43,734 nt of DNA from Planctomycetaceae bacterium (GCA_002862205.1 PKCN01000147.1:1-43734), one strand, 5' to 3'; numbered from the stretch's first letter, positions 17,826 to 26,598 are shown. The notes: generated by a model from the sequence alone, not told the origin. Numbers and translations are program-made.

Positions 17826-18189
17826 CAGACTGCCCCTCCGATGATGAATTCATAAATTCCGGGTGTGTGACAGGTGACACACGTCGTTCACCCTTGATCC
17901 ACCCACAGTCACTCACAATGAGGTGACCTGCAAAATAGTCAGGCTTGGCAACAACCCAAGCACTCAGTGATGAAGTCGAACAGAGGCAATTTGTTACCGC
18001 GGAATCACAACGGTTTGAAGTAGAAGAGTCATCATGAGGTGGCAAGTCAAAGAATCGTTTCTGTGCCACAACAGGCGCAATCACAAAAACATCCCGAACA
18101 TGATTTAAAGCATCAGACACATGCACTTGGCATGAGATTGAGAGAGTGGCAAAACACTCGTCTGCATGAATTTCTGCAAGATGCTTCAT
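17812..18189 (-). CDS. Unknown 125-residue protein downstream of a c-di-GMP riboswitch
   Basis: The ATG at 18189 is preceded by GGAG at 18199-18196 with a six-base spacer, a better start than the upstream GTG at 18210. The product starts MKHLAEIHADECFATLSISC and has no signal peptide or membrane helix. It is rich in Ser, Asp and Cys and is not recognised as any family. It lies 60-70 bases downstream of the predicted riboswitch, which argues for a real expressed gene. The next ORF overlaps its 3' end. A non-coding leader with a fortuitous frame cannot be excluded. Confidence 0.45.
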   Translation of the reverse strand: MKHLAEIHADECFATLSISCQVHVSDALNHVRDVFVIAPVVAQKRFFDLPPHDDSSTSNRCDSAVTNCLCSTSSLSAWVVAKPDYFAGHLIVSDCGWIKGERRVSPVTHPEFMNSSSEGQSDASI

Positions 18190-18251
18190 GATGATCTCCG
18201 CAACCTCCACCCTGACGCAGAAAAGCGCAAGGATTGATTGCTGTGAAGTAG

Positions 18252-18345
18252 ATTCGACTTCGGTAGCCCAGCCATCTCAGAGAGATCTGTGGCTTTGCGT
18301 CCCGACCTCGCGGTCGGTTTGCCGTTTCGGAGAACCTTTTCAGAG
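18252..18345 (-). promoter_or_regulatory. Cyclic-di-GMP-I (GEMM-I) riboswitch
   Basis: Read on the minus strand the segment contains the GEMM-I core in order: GGCAAACC; a six-pair P2 stem capped by a GCGA tetraloop (CCGACC-GCGA-GGTCGG); GGGACGCAAAGCC; a P3 hairpin (ATCTC-TCT-GAGAT); and GGCTGGGCTACCGA. The GNRA tetraloop and the GGGACGCAAAGCC and TACCGA strands are the most conserved parts of the c-di-GMP aptamer. It would sense the second messenger and control the ORF starting at 18189. The P1 boundaries are approximate and the expression platform was not resolved. Confidence 0.8.
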
Positions 18346-18392
18346 ACCCACATCTGTGAGACTGAAGTGGTACACCGCCCCCGTGCAGGAGG

Positions 18393-18404
18393 GGTGTTAA
18401 CACC
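18393..18404. repeat. 12-bp perfect palindrome upstream of the riboswitch
   Basis: GGTGTTAACACC lies about 50 bases upstream of the riboswitch core in the minus-strand sense. It could be an operator; no supporting copy was found. Confidence 0.3.
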
Positions 18405-18511
18405 TATCCATGTGAAGCATGTGTCAGAAAACAGGAGAGTCAAGAAAAACCGAAGCTTTTTTTTTGAAAGACAACCGCCGCGGTCGCGAAAATCGGATCG
18501 GGATCGCGCGT

Positions 18512-18563
18512 GATCCTTGTTTGCGATCCTTGTTTGCGATCCTTGTTTGCGATCCTTGTTTGC
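18512..18563. repeat. 13-bp tandem repeat, four perfect copies
   Basis: GATCCTTGTTTGC repeats four times, followed by a partial copy, 43 bases beyond the stop of the polytopic membrane protein gene. The period excludes a coding role. Confidence 0.95.
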
Positions 18564-18605
18564 GATCCTGCTGCCGTGCCTGATTCCAGCAGGTCAGTGG
18601 ACGAC

Positions 18606-19658
18606 TCATACGATCTTGGACCGGGATTCACGTTTCCAGATAAAACCATCGAGGACGTAATGGGTGACCTGCGGCACCGCCAACAATGGCACCAGCAGGA
18701 TCTCGTAATTCTCAAGACTCCATGCTGGCCCAAAAAACCAACTGCGTTCATGCCAGACACCCGAATCCCATAAGAATTCTTCCAAATAGGCCAGCATCCA
18801 CAGCACCCCGAGAAAGGAGGCGATTTTTGGAAGATGCCTTTTCGGCGTCTGCTGTTGCCCGGCACAGCGGTACCAATAGACCAACACCATGTAAGGGATG
18901 CCGTGAATGATCACATTGGTGACAGTGAATGCATAATCCGAGTTGAAAGTCACAATACCAACGTACCAGCAGATGGCTGTTGTGATCACGACGATATCTT
19001 TACCCGGGCTCCACTGCTTTCGAGCCACACCAAGATAAATCAAACGAACCACATAGACGCTCAGGCTCGCCCAATAAATGGGTGCGGCAATGGCCTCGAA
19101 CACAGCAGGCAATTGCTGAAAATCACCTTCAAGGAACCACCAGAAATTTCGTGGTAAATTCGAGTGCCAATGGATCAACGGATAGAGCGTTGCCATGTAG
19201 ATGGCAATGGTATCGATCCAAAATCCAAGACGCCCTGTTTCACCAGCACGCGACCGATAAAGTGCGACCCAACCATACTGCTGCCTCACAAAATGAAAAA
19301 CGGCAAGATACGCCAGCAATCTCCAGAACGTCGCTTGACCTTCTGAGTAAATTGCCATCCCAACAAGAAATGCAAATAACGGAGTCAGTCCATATAGCCA
19401 CGGCCTGCGTCGCAACTCAACTGGATCAAAGTAGACACGGAATCCTGTGGAGTAGACATGCGCCACATCGATCATCAGGATTGCACCGATCCACAACCAA
19501 TCAGGAGCATCAGTTTCCAGCAGGCCAAACGGTGCGCCAACGGCAAGCAACCCGAGTGCCAACACCGCACTTCCAAGAAAAGCCCACAGATCGACTGCTG
19601 GTGAAAAGAGCCACCTCTCGGTTGGCCGTTGTCGTGCAGGAAGAGATGAAATTGCCAC
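18606..19658 (-). CDS. Polytopic membrane protein, last gene of the polyamine/SPFH operon
   Basis: A 350-residue protein with about eight to ten hydrophobic segments spread over the whole length, starting at about residue 25. No family is recognised with certainty. Several His and aromatic residues sit at membrane edges: DVAHVYSTGFRVYFDP, FHFVRQQYGW, PLIHWHS, IIHGIPY and THYVLDGFIWK. These might bind a metal or an anionic lipid head group. The start is GTG at 19658, eight bases after the stop of the flavoprotein gene, with AAGGTAG upstream. That tight spacing makes it part of the operon. A transporter or a membrane-embedded enzyme are both possible. Confidence 0.82.
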   Translation of the reverse strand: MAISSLPARQRPTERWLFSPAVDLWAFLGSAVLALGLLAVGAPFGLLETDAPDWLWIGAILMIDVAHVYSTGFRVYFDPVELRRRPWLYGLTPLFAFLVGMAIYSEGQATFWRLLAYLAVFHFVRQQYGWVALYRSRAGETGRLGFWIDTIAIYMATLYPLIHWHSNLPRNFWWFLEGDFQQLPAVFEAIAAPIYWASLSVYVVRLIYLGVARKQWSPGKDIVVITTAICWYVGIVTFNSDYAFTVTNVIIHGIPYMVLVYWYRCAGQQQTPKRHLPKIASFLGVLWMLAYLEEFLWDSGVWHERSWFFGPAWSLENYEILLVPLLAVPQVTHYVLDGFIWKRESRSKIV

Positions 19659-19666
19659 TGCTACCT

Positions 19667-21334
19667 TCAGCCGTTACGAAGATCATTCAGGGGTTGGTCA
19701 ACAATCCCGCGCACAGACAAAATTTCCTCTGCCGCACGTACACCGTGAAAAAATGCTTCCTCAAGCAGTGCAACCCCACTCAAATCGGTACCGGCAAAAT
19801 GAATCGACCCCATCGGCTTAGCTGCCTGCTGTCGGGCGTCTCCCCACACAAATCCGGGCAACGGCTGAATCATCGCATGCCCCCAGCACATGACATCAAT
19901 CCGGGACACCAAATCATCAATCTCCGGGTGGGCGAGACGCAAGTCTGTTAGCACGACATCAGCCCAATCCGCCCACTTCAATTGCAACATCTGCTTGCGT
20001 GTGATCGTTGCTTCAACATCTGCAAATGGATAATACCAGGTCAACACCGTCGGGCCATGATCGATTCCCGATTGGTGTGTTGCTGTGACATATCCCAGAG
20101 ACCTGGATTCACGAATGACGTTATCCCATGCCATGGGGAAGCCAGCATCCACTGGACGATCTTTGAGATGGACATTCGCCACCAACCATGATCCATAGCG
20201 AAACGCCGAAGCATCGCGTCCCGAATCACTGAACCCGTCGATCACATACTTGGCCATCATTTGTGGCGCCGCGAACAGCACCTGTTCAGACTGGAAACCC
20301 ACTGGCTTTTGGGTGGCTGTGTCGACCGCCAGAACGGTTGTGGGATTCGTCTGATCGCCACCTGCAACCCCAAACACGCCCAACCCGGTTCGCACCTGCC
20401 CGCTGACAGCATCGTTCAGATAATCAACGATTCGCCCATTTCCCTCTGGCCACGTGATGACTTCCTGCGAGCCCTCGCTTCCTGGTGCGATTCGAGCCGC
20501 AAAATAGAACACGCCAGCCCAGGCACTCACACGATCTGGTGGCAAGCCATAATCATCGCGGCATGAGTAATCGACGAGCCAACGCAGGCGGGGTGAATCC
20601 CAGCCGCGTTCATTCAACCACGCTTCCATCGACATCTGGTCCAGTTTCCGAACCAACTCATCGTCAGAACCATGAGCCATTGGTATTGCAAACATTCTCC
20701 GTCCGCTGGGATCGCGCATGTCCGCCCAACGGTTCATCTCCGCCCTGAAGGCAGCTAACTGCCGCAGATCTTCTTCACTTGCTCCGTGCTGAGGGTACAA
20801 GCCCTCATACCAACGCCCCTGACTACAGATCCGTTCTTCAGGCTCACGGCAGAGATACTGCTCGGACACCACGGGACTGCCATCTTCGGACAAAGACTCG
20901 ATCACCCGCATTTCAGTCAACAGGTCAATCAATGCCTTATTTTCTGCCATTGGGACCGGAATGTAGTGTGCTCCCCAGGGAAACCTGAACCCATTACGTT
21001 TGCCGCCCCGCGCGGTTCCACCAGGGCTCGATTCCAATTCAGCAAGCACAAAATCGTCAAAACCGGCTCGTTTCAACCGCCATGCTGCGGCAAGGCCCGC
21101 AATTCCGCCGCCAACAATCGTGACGCCCACGCCCTCATAAGTCTGCGGTCTGAGACTTGCATCCACCCCATCACGCAACAGATGCCCAACATCAAACCTT
21201 GTGTGTGTAAGCTCACCCGCAGCCGAAGGACGGGACGTTCCACACCCAACACTGTTAGCAACCTGCCACCCCAGTAAGGCAGTCAGCAGTTGTCGACGAT
21301 TCAGCGTTTCACTCTCTGCCACGCCACTCCTCAT
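19667..21334 (-). CDS. Exported FAD-dependent amine-oxidase-like protein
   Basis: A flavoprotein of about 555 residues. Near the N-terminus [20 protein letters not shown] combines a twin arginine with a lipobox-like Cys, suggesting Tat export as a lipoprotein. The FAD-binding loop is [20 protein letters not shown], followed by the GG doublet SPGGTARGG typical of the monoamine/polyamine oxidase and phytoene desaturase group. The C-terminal FAD motif is [20 protein letters not shown]. Neighbours suggest an amine or aminopropylated substrate, which is inference. The ATG at 21334 overlaps the upstream synthase gene by 26 bases; GTG at 21322 with AGGAG just before it is an alternative start. Confidence 0.87.
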   Translation of the reverse strand: MRSGVAESETLNRRQLLTALLGWQVANSVGCGTSRPSAAGELTHTRFDVGHLLRDGVDASLRPQTYEGVGVTIVGGGIAGLAAAWRLKRAGFDDFVLAELESSPGGTARGGKRNGFRFPWGAHYIPVPMAENKALIDLLTEMRVIESLSEDGSPVVSEQYLCREPEERICSQGRWYEGLYPQHGASEEDLRQLAAFRAEMNRWADMRDPSGRRMFAIPMAHGSDDELVRKLDQMSMEAWLNERGWDSPRLRWLVDYSCRDDYGLPPDRVSAWAGVFYFAARIAPGSEGSQEVITWPEGNGRIVDYLNDAVSGQVRTGLGVFGVAGGDQTNPTTVLAVDTATQKPVGFQSEQVLFAAPQMMAKYVIDGFSDSGRDASAFRYGSWLVANVHLKDRPVDAGFPMAWDNVIRESRSLGYVTATHQSGIDHGPTVLTWYYPFADVEATITRKQMLQLKWADWADVVLTDLRLAHPEIDDLVSRIDVMCWGHAMIQPLPGFVWGDARQQAAKPMGSIHFAGTDLSGVALLEEAFFHGVRAAEEILSVRGIVDQPLNDLRNG

Positions 21335-22898
21335 CGTAATACCGCACCAGCACTTGATTATTGAGCTGATTGATTTCCGTTTCGATGGGCTGAATATCGC
21401 GTGGCAACTCAAACAGATTCGCCATCATGGAAGCATTGAGAAAAGACAAATCCTGATCCAGCTTCCCCAATTCCTGAGGAACAACAATCTCGGGTTGCTG
21501 GGATGCCAACGCAAATCCCCAAACACCAAAAGTCGGAACCGAGGTGCAATAGGGACGAACATAAAACCCTGCCTCCTCCATCGTTCGCAGGATACACCAG
21601 TACGACTGCGCCGCCACCAGGGGAGAGGTGCATTGAATACTGAGCACAGCATCTGAAGTAATGATCTGCCGCAAGCGTCGATAGAAGAAAGTCGTGTACA
21701 ACTTTCCAACAGAGTAGGAACCGGGATCTGGAAAATCGATCACCACGGCGTCAAACGGCTCATGCTCCTGTCCTACCCAAACAAAAGCATCTGTATTGAC
21801 GACCGTGACTTTATCATCGGTCAACGCCTGCTGATTCAAATCACGCAGTAATGGAAATTGCGTTGCAAGTTCGGTCATTCCGGGATCGATATCCACCAAG
21901 GTTACCGTCTCAACGCTGTCATGCTTCAGAATTTCCCTGACGGCAAGCCCATCGCCACCGCCCAAGACAAGGACACGTTTTGGCTGCTGGGCCGCCAGCA
22001 GAACAGGATGCACCAATGCTTCATGATAGCGATACTCATCAACCGAATTGAACTGTAAATGCCCGTTGAGATAAAGCTGGAACCCACGACGATTGTTGGT
22101 GACCAGGATTCGCTGAAACCGGGTCTGCTTGGCATGCACAACAGCCTTGCCAAGAATGATCTCTTCGGTCCATGTCGTCAGCGTATCCGCTTTGATGATC
22201 CCCACCACCAGCAAGCCGACAACCAGGAATGCCCGTCCTCGCAATCCTGTCAAGCCGCGACTGGTGAGCAGTGGACGCAACAAATACGTGCCCCACAATC
22301 CGACCAGGGCATTCAACACTCCGAACACCAGCGATGTCCGCATCAACCCAAGATAGGGGACCAACAGAACCGGAAACAACAACGAGGCAAGCAGCGCGCC
22401 GATGTAGTCAAAGGTAAGCACTCGCGAAACAAGATCGCTGAAATCAAGGTGTTCCTTGAGAATCCGCATCAGCAGCGGCAACTCCAGACCGACCAACGTT
22501 CCAATCACAAACACCGTGCCGAACAGCACGAGCTGGAACCATTGCACGAACGCGAAGGAAACGAAGAGCAGCGGTGCAGACAGACCACCAACCAGAGCCA
22601 AGGCCAGCTCGACCTCAATGAATGTTTTCGCTAAACCTTTGTGCAAATACTGCGAAAACCAGGCTCCGACACCGAGCGCCGACAGATAGACACCGATGAC
22701 GAGCGAAAACTGCGTGACCGAATCTCCTAACAAATAGCTCGCCAGCGTCCCTGCAATCAACTCATAGATCAAGCCGCACGTGGCTACTGCCAGCACGTTC
22801 AAGTAGAGCAAAAAGAGAGGCGCACGGTTGAGCAATGCAAAAGCCAATCGCGAAGAACTAGCCAAGGATCGCCGAGGCAATGATGACAGAGATTCCAA
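21309..22898 (-). CDS. Membrane-fused spermidine synthase-like protein
   Basis: Up to 529 residues. About seven transmembrane helices fill residues 25-240 ([20 protein letters not shown]). A SpeE-type aminopropyltransferase domain then covers 250-480. Its motifs are [11 protein letters not shown], the SAM-binding loop [15 protein letters not shown], the acidic VDIDPGM and the catalytic-region [16 protein letters not shown], keeping both Asp of the usual DxxD. It would transfer aminopropyl from decarboxylated SAM, made by the decarboxylase in the same operon, to an amine at the membrane. The start is uncertain: TTG at 22898 overlaps the DUF350 gene by 41 bases, and TTG codons at 22865 and 22847 are alternatives. 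Confidence 0.88.
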   Translation of the reverse strand: MESLSSLPRRSLASSSRLAFALLNRAPLFLLYLNVLAVATCGLIYELIAGTLASYLLGDSVTQFSLVIGVYLSALGVGAWFSQYLHKGLAKTFIEVELALALVGGLSAPLLFVSFAFVQWFQLVLFGTVFVIGTLVGLELPLLMRILKEHLDFSDLVSRVLTFDYIGALLASLLFPVLLVPYLGLMRTSLVFGVLNALVGLWGTYLLRPLLTSRGLTGLRGRAFLVVGLLVVGIIKADTLTTWTEEIILGKAVVHAKQTRFQRILVTNNRRGFQLYLNGHLQFNSVDEYRYHEALVHPVLLAAQQPKRVLVLGGGDGLAVREILKHDSVETVTLVDIDPGMTELATQFPLLRDLNQQALTDDKVTVVNTDAFVWVGQEHEPFDAVVIDFPDPGSYSVGKLYTTFFYRRLRQIITSDAVLSIQCTSPLVAAQSYWCILRTMEEAGFYVRPYCTSVPTFGVWGFALASQQPEIVVPQELGKLDQDLSFLNASMMANLFELPRDIQPIETEINQLNNQVLVRYYDEEWRGRE

Positions 22899-23160
22899 CT
22901 ACGACTGCAGCAACGATGGTTGCCAACGCCTGATTGTGCTCTTCGATGACCTCCTTGACGATCGAAAACGGCGTGACCTTATCCATCAACAGAATCGCGA
23001 AGAACAGCACCACGATCCCGAGCACCGCAAAGACCGTTGCAGCCAGCAGGTGAGCCAGCAGCAGCGAAAGATTTCCGCCGCTGAGCGCAGAGCCTCCTGG
23101 ATCCGCACTCTGAGCCAACAACGACATTTCATCCACCATTCCAGAAATAATATTGAGCAT
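22858..23160 (-). CDS. DUF350 membrane protein
   Basis: A 100-residue protein beginning [12 protein letters not shown], with hydrophobic helices at about 35-58 and 78-98 separated by [20 protein letters not shown]. That loop, with the charged Lys/Glu pair and NxA, is the DUF350 signature (UPF0719, YjfL-like). The function is unknown; DUF350 genes often sit beside phage-shock or amidoligase-type genes. The start ATG at 23160 overlaps the stop of the small glycine-tailed gene (TAATG). GGAGG lies seven bases upstream, so the start is well supported. Confidence 0.87.
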   Translation of the reverse strand: MLNIISGMVDEMSLLAQSADPGGSALSGGNLSLLLAHLLAATVFAVLGIVVLFFAILLMDKVTPFSIVKEVIEEHNQALATIVAAVVVGISVIIASAILG

Positions 23161-23345
23161 TACTTGCCTCCTCCCCAAGAACCACCATATGAACGTCCAT
23201 AAGCGCCTCCACCCCCACGACTCATGCCGTCAAGGATCCCCAGATCAGGTGCTCGCCAACTGTACGCAGCGGCGATCCCGAACCAAAGGCAAACGCTCAG
23301 ACCAAAAACCAAATAACCAATGAACAACTTCGACTTTGAATTCAT
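23160..23345 (-). CDS. Small membrane protein with glycine-rich tail
   Basis: A 61-residue protein with one hydrophobic helix (LFIGYLVFGLSVCLWFGIAA) and a C-terminal tail of Gly, Ser, Tyr and Arg (GGGGAYGRSYGGSWGGGK). The ATG at 23345 lies six bases after the DUF4178 stop. The GGAG that overlaps that stop is its ribosome-binding site, so it is an in-operon gene rather than a chance frame. The tail resembles flexible low-complexity segments of SPFH- and Psp-associated small proteins. No family is recognised. Confidence 0.72.
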   Translation of the reverse strand: MNSKSKLFIGYLVFGLSVCLWFGIAAAYSWRAPDLGILDGMSRGGGGAYGRSYGGSWGGGK

Positions 23346-23351
23346 TAACGA

Positions 23352-24908
23352 TCACTCCGTTGCGTAGGGGCTGTAGTCACTGTCTTCCCAACGCTTTCGT
23401 TCAAACGAATGCAGGTATGCCAAAATCCCTAGCGGCAAAGCAGCGATCGCGACAAGCCCGTAAAAACAAAGCCACGGGTCAGCCCCCTGACTCACACCCA
23501 CACGGGCGAACGCAAGATAGAGAGCGAGTATCAATATCGATAACAACGGCCACGCAAAAAACATTCGCTTGTCAAATGAAGGTCCCGGTTGAATCGGACC
23601 AACACCGAAACTTCGTGGCAAATTCTTGACCCCGAAACCTTCTTCCACCGCCTCTGGCGGAACATAAACACACTCAGAAACATTCACCTCACTCGACTTT
23701 CCGGTTTCAGACCATTCATACGAGAGCATTCGCGGTGGTGCAATGTAGTCTGCCGTCTTGACCTTTTCGCCAGCCTCAACCTTCCAATAGAACTCGCCCA
23801 GAACATGCTTGACCGTGGCAACCCCACGATCATAGATCCGGAACTGCGAGCCATCGTACTCCACCTTGTCGGAGGCCCCACTATTCTTGAGCGCCGCTCC
23901 CGAGGCTGGTGACGCAAATGCCCAATGACGGTCGTTGTAAACCAACCATCGAAACCCATTTTTCTCGCTGTAAAGCAGGTACTCCTGCCATGGATAGCTG
24001 ACCCCCCCATACATGGCGAAGCGTCCCAGGAATCCAATCACGGTGTAATCGTCACCAAACAACTTGCCCTCAGTACCAAGCTTCAAACGCAACTTCAGCT
24101 TCTTGGGCTTTGAGAGGGTCTGCAGATAAGTCAACTTGCCGTTGTCTGCATCCAGCAAAGAATTACAACTTGGACAGGTGACACGCAGCGCCGCATCGGG
24201 AGCATGCAAAGTCAACGCACCTCCACACTTGGGACAGTTCAGGGAAACAGCGGATGTAACGATTTGAGCATCGACGACGTCCCACCCATCCCCTTCCAAC
24301 GCAAGACTGTCGAGGCTGATCTCTTTTCCAACATAAGCGTTGGTTGAAGCTCCATATTCAAACGTAGCAAATACACCATTGTCACCCTGCAGGTCGACAA
24401 ACTGATGATCTGCACCCCCGCGAAATGCCCAAGGAATGTCGCCTTCAGCTGCCAAAGCTGTTGCGACGCCACGCTCCGATACACTGAATTCTGAATCCCC
24501 CAATTTGACAACTTTGCCAAGATCCAGTTGATCGAAACCGGGAACGTTCACTTTACTGGTGAGTTTGCGCTGAAACATCAAGTAGGTCTTGCCCTGAGCC
24601 TCAGCAAGCCAACCCCAACGTCCACCAGGAAAGGCAAGGTACCATTCGTCCCAAACTCCCCCTGCAGGATGCTGATACTGAACGCGTCCAACTACGGTGA
24701 AATTCTTTTTATTGAATGTTCCCGAAAGACCGCAGCGAAGTCGCGATGGCGTCTGGACCAATTCCGCAACTTTTCCGATATCCTCGACCTTCCTGTCGGT
24801 ACGGGCGACCGCGGACTGGCAGAACTCGCACACCGATACCATCGAACCAACGGTGAACTCGATCGGTGCCCCACAAGATGGACAAGCGGTCTTTCGGCGT
24901 TTCATCAA
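23352..24908 (-). CDS. DUF4178 membrane protein with two zinc ribbons
   Basis: A 518-residue protein. It has an N-terminal zinc ribbon (CPSCGAPI and CEFCQ), a DUF4178 domain (about 55-200, WDEWYLAFPGGRWGWLAEAQ), a second zinc ribbon (CPKCGGAL and CPSCNSLL) and a second DUF4178 domain (about 265-400, WQEYLLYSEKNGFRWLVYND). Two transmembrane helices near the C-terminus (LLSILILALYLAF and FYGLVAIAALPLGILAYL) anchor it. The duplicated ribbon-DUF4178 unit is complete. The biochemical role of DUF4178 is not known; it commonly neighbours SAM decarboxylase, DUF350 and SPFH genes. Its ATG overlaps the decarboxylase stop by four bases. Confidence 0.88.
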   Translation of the reverse strand: MMKRRKTACPSCGAPIEFTVGSMVSVCEFCQSAVARTDRKVEDIGKVAELVQTPSRLRCGLSGTFNKKNFTVVGRVQYQHPAGGVWDEWYLAFPGGRWGWLAEAQGKTYLMFQRKLTSKVNVPGFDQLDLGKVVKLGDSEFSVSERGVATALAAEGDIPWAFRGGADHQFVDLQGDNGVFATFEYGASTNAYVGKEISLDSLALEGDGWDVVDAQIVTSAVSLNCPKCGGALTLHAPDAALRVTCPSCNSLLDADNGKLTYLQTLSKPKKLKLRLKLGTEGKLFGDDYTVIGFLGRFAMYGGVSYPWQEYLLYSEKNGFRWLVYNDRHWAFASPASGAALKNSGASDKVEYDGSQFRIYDRGVATVKHVLGEFYWKVEAGEKVKTADYIAPPRMLSYEWSETGKSSEVNVSECVYVPPEAVEEGFGVKNLPRSFGVGPIQPGPSFDKRMFFAWPLLSILILALYLAFARVGVSQGADPWLCFYGLVAIAALPLGILAYLHSFERKRWEDSDYSPYATE

Positions 24909-25414
24909 CCCTGCCCCCTGTCAGAGAAATCATGTCCACCCTGCTGACATGCAGACAATCCGCCCGACGCGCCCCGGGACAACTGTCTTACATCGACACT
25001 TTGCGCCCTCAAGGTCTCAGCAAGCCTCCCCGGCCAGTCCCAGGCAGCCCGCTCACGACAACAGTACAAATTGAAAGTTGCCAAGCCATATTCGGGATAA
25101 GTATGACACGCCAAGTGCGATTCACTCAACATGTACAACGCCGTAACTCCGCCCGGCCCATCGAAGCGATGACACTGCGGTTCACCAACCACTTCGACCC
25201 CAATGTCCGCAATGACTCGCTGACAAATGCGTTGAATCAAACCCAGGTCACGCAACAATTCCGCACTGCATCCAGACGCGTCTACCACCCATTCGGTTCC
25301 AGTGCCTACGACCCGTACCGCCGGTTCGGGTTCTGCCGATTCGGGGAGTGCCGGTTCGGATTCTGCCGCTGCGAGATGCGTTTGAGCAGTATTCATGAAT
25401 GAAACGGGGTCCAT
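24905..25414 (-). CDS. speD: S-adenosylmethionine decarboxylase (prokaryotic, pyruvoyl type)
   Basis: About 169 residues from ATG 25414 (ATG 25396 is equally possible). The self-cleavage and active-site block SESHLACHTYPEYGLATFNL then YCC has the Ser that becomes the pyruvoyl group, the His five residues later and the Cys twenty residues later, at the spacing of the class 1B enzyme. It would make decarboxylated SAM, the aminopropyl donor. An extra N-terminal segment of about 40 residues rich in Ala, Glu and Pro (EPALPESAEPEPAV), encoded by semi-repetitive GC-rich DNA, precedes the catalytic domain. It starts 51 bases after the SPFH stop and overlaps the DUF4178 start by four bases. Confidence 0.85.
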   Translation of the reverse strand: MDPVSFMNTAQTHLAAAESEPALPESAEPEPAVRVVGTGTEWVVDASGCSAELLRDLGLIQRICQRVIADIGVEVVGEPQCHRFDGPGGVTALYMLSESHLACHTYPEYGLATFNLYCCRERAAWDWPGRLAETLRAQSVDVRQLSRGASGGLSACQQGGHDFSDRGQG

Positions 25415-25464
25415 GACGATTGAAAACAACAGAATGACACCGGCGTTGCCCAGCGTAACACAGA

Positions 25465-26598
25465 TCAGGAAGCTGGTGGCGGCGGAGGCGGAGTGGCAGC
25501 TTGAAAATAGCCTGCCAACTGCGGCACCTGGGCAGCGGCGGTCCAACCACCGATTGCCGCGGTCCAAACCATCGTCCCCTCTCCGACATCGCCCGAGCCG
25601 ATCGCCGCCACAAGTTGCTCCATATTGAAGGGTCCCTGGGTCTGACCATTGACGGCTACATGCCACTGGGCAACCGGAGGTGGCGGAGGAGCGGCTCCTG
25701 CTGCCGGCATACCTGCTGCCGGAATACCAGGAGCACCCCCACCCTGACCCGGCATCATTCGACTGGCCATTGCAAACCCCATTCCGAGCCCCATTCCATC
25801 GGCGGCTCCGCCACCCGCAGGATTTTCAGCAGCTGCGGTCATTGCCTGACCCATTTGATACTGCTGATACGTATTCATGTTGCCAATCACTCCCATGCTG
25901 GTTCTCGTATCGAGAGCTTTTTCTACCGCTTCGGGCAGCGAGATATTGACGACATACAACTGGGGACAGTCCAACCCGTACTCATCATCAATTCTCTCAA
26001 CCACCTCGCTGCGCAGCGCCTCGGACAATTCTGTGTACTTGGAGGCGAGGTCAAGGGCTGGGACCTGCAGTTTTCCCAAGATATCTGCGAACGAAGAACC
26101 AATGATACTTCGCAAGAGTTCTGTTATATCGTCCGCTGAGAACTCTGCGTCAGTTCCAACGAGCTCTTTCAGTAGCGCTTTGGCATCGACTGCCTGAAGC
26201 GTGTAGCTCCCAAATGCCCGAATGCGGATCGGACCGAATTCCGGGTCGCGAAGCATGATTGGATTGGGTGTTCCCCACTTGAGATCTGTTACCTGCTTGG
26301 TACTGACAAAATAGACTTCTGCCTTAAAAGGGCTTTCAAAGCCATATTTCCAACCTTGCAACGTGGAAAGGATAGGCATGTTCTGGGTCGTCAATTCGTA
26401 ATGCCCTGGCTCATAGACATCAGCCAATTCACCGCCATTGACCAGCACTGCAATTTGCCCGGGTCGAACAATCAGCTGAGCGCCGTTTTTGATCTCGTTC
26501 TGATGGCGTGGAAAACGCCAAACCAGCGTGCGATTGGAATCATCGATCCACTCGATGATATCGATCAACTCACCACGTAGAACGTCGAACAGACCCAT
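25465..26598 (-). CDS. SPFH (virion-core type) protein with C-terminal GYF_2 domain
   Basis: The start is placed at ATG 26598 (MGLFDVLRGELIDIIEW) because GGAG precedes it by eight bases; an ATG at 26613 lies just upstream. Residues 15-240 form a stomatin/prohibitin-like domain of the COG4260 type (QLIVRPGQIAVLVNGG, GPIRIRAFGSYTL). A Gly/Met/Ala/Pro-rich linker (about 245-308) leads to a GYF_2 domain (WHVAVNGQTQGPF ... MVWTAAIGGW). The usual member ends with a zinc ribbon; here GYF_2, a proline-peptide-binding module, replaces it. SPFH proteins scaffold membrane microdomains. It is the first gene of the eight-gene minus-strand unit. Confidence 0.88.
   Translation of the reverse strand: MGLFDVLRGELIDIIEWIDDSNRTLVWRFPRHQNEIKNGAQLIVRPGQIAVLVNGGELADVYEPGHYELTTQNMPILSTLQGWKYGFESPFKAEVYFVSTKQVTDLKWGTPNPIMLRDPEFGPIRIRAFGSYTLQAVDAKALLKELVGTDAEFSADDITELLRSIIGSSFADILGKLQVPALDLASKYTELSEALRSEVVERIDDEYGLDCPQLYVVNISLPEAVEKALDTRTSMGVIGNMNTYQQYQMGQAMTAAAENPAGGGAADGMGLGMGFAMASRMMPGQGGGAPGIPAAGMPAAGAAPPPPPVAQWHVAVNGQTQGPFNMEQLVAAIGSGDVGEGTMVWTAAIGGWTAAAQVPQLAGYFQAATPPPPPPAS

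Noticed and set aside
17173-17844. Plus-strand ORF with PVPDTEL repeats opposite the unknown minus-strand ORF
   Set aside because: It is the complement of the 21-bp array. The minus strand is preferred because of the riboswitch, the GGAGG site and coupling, though this is not certain.
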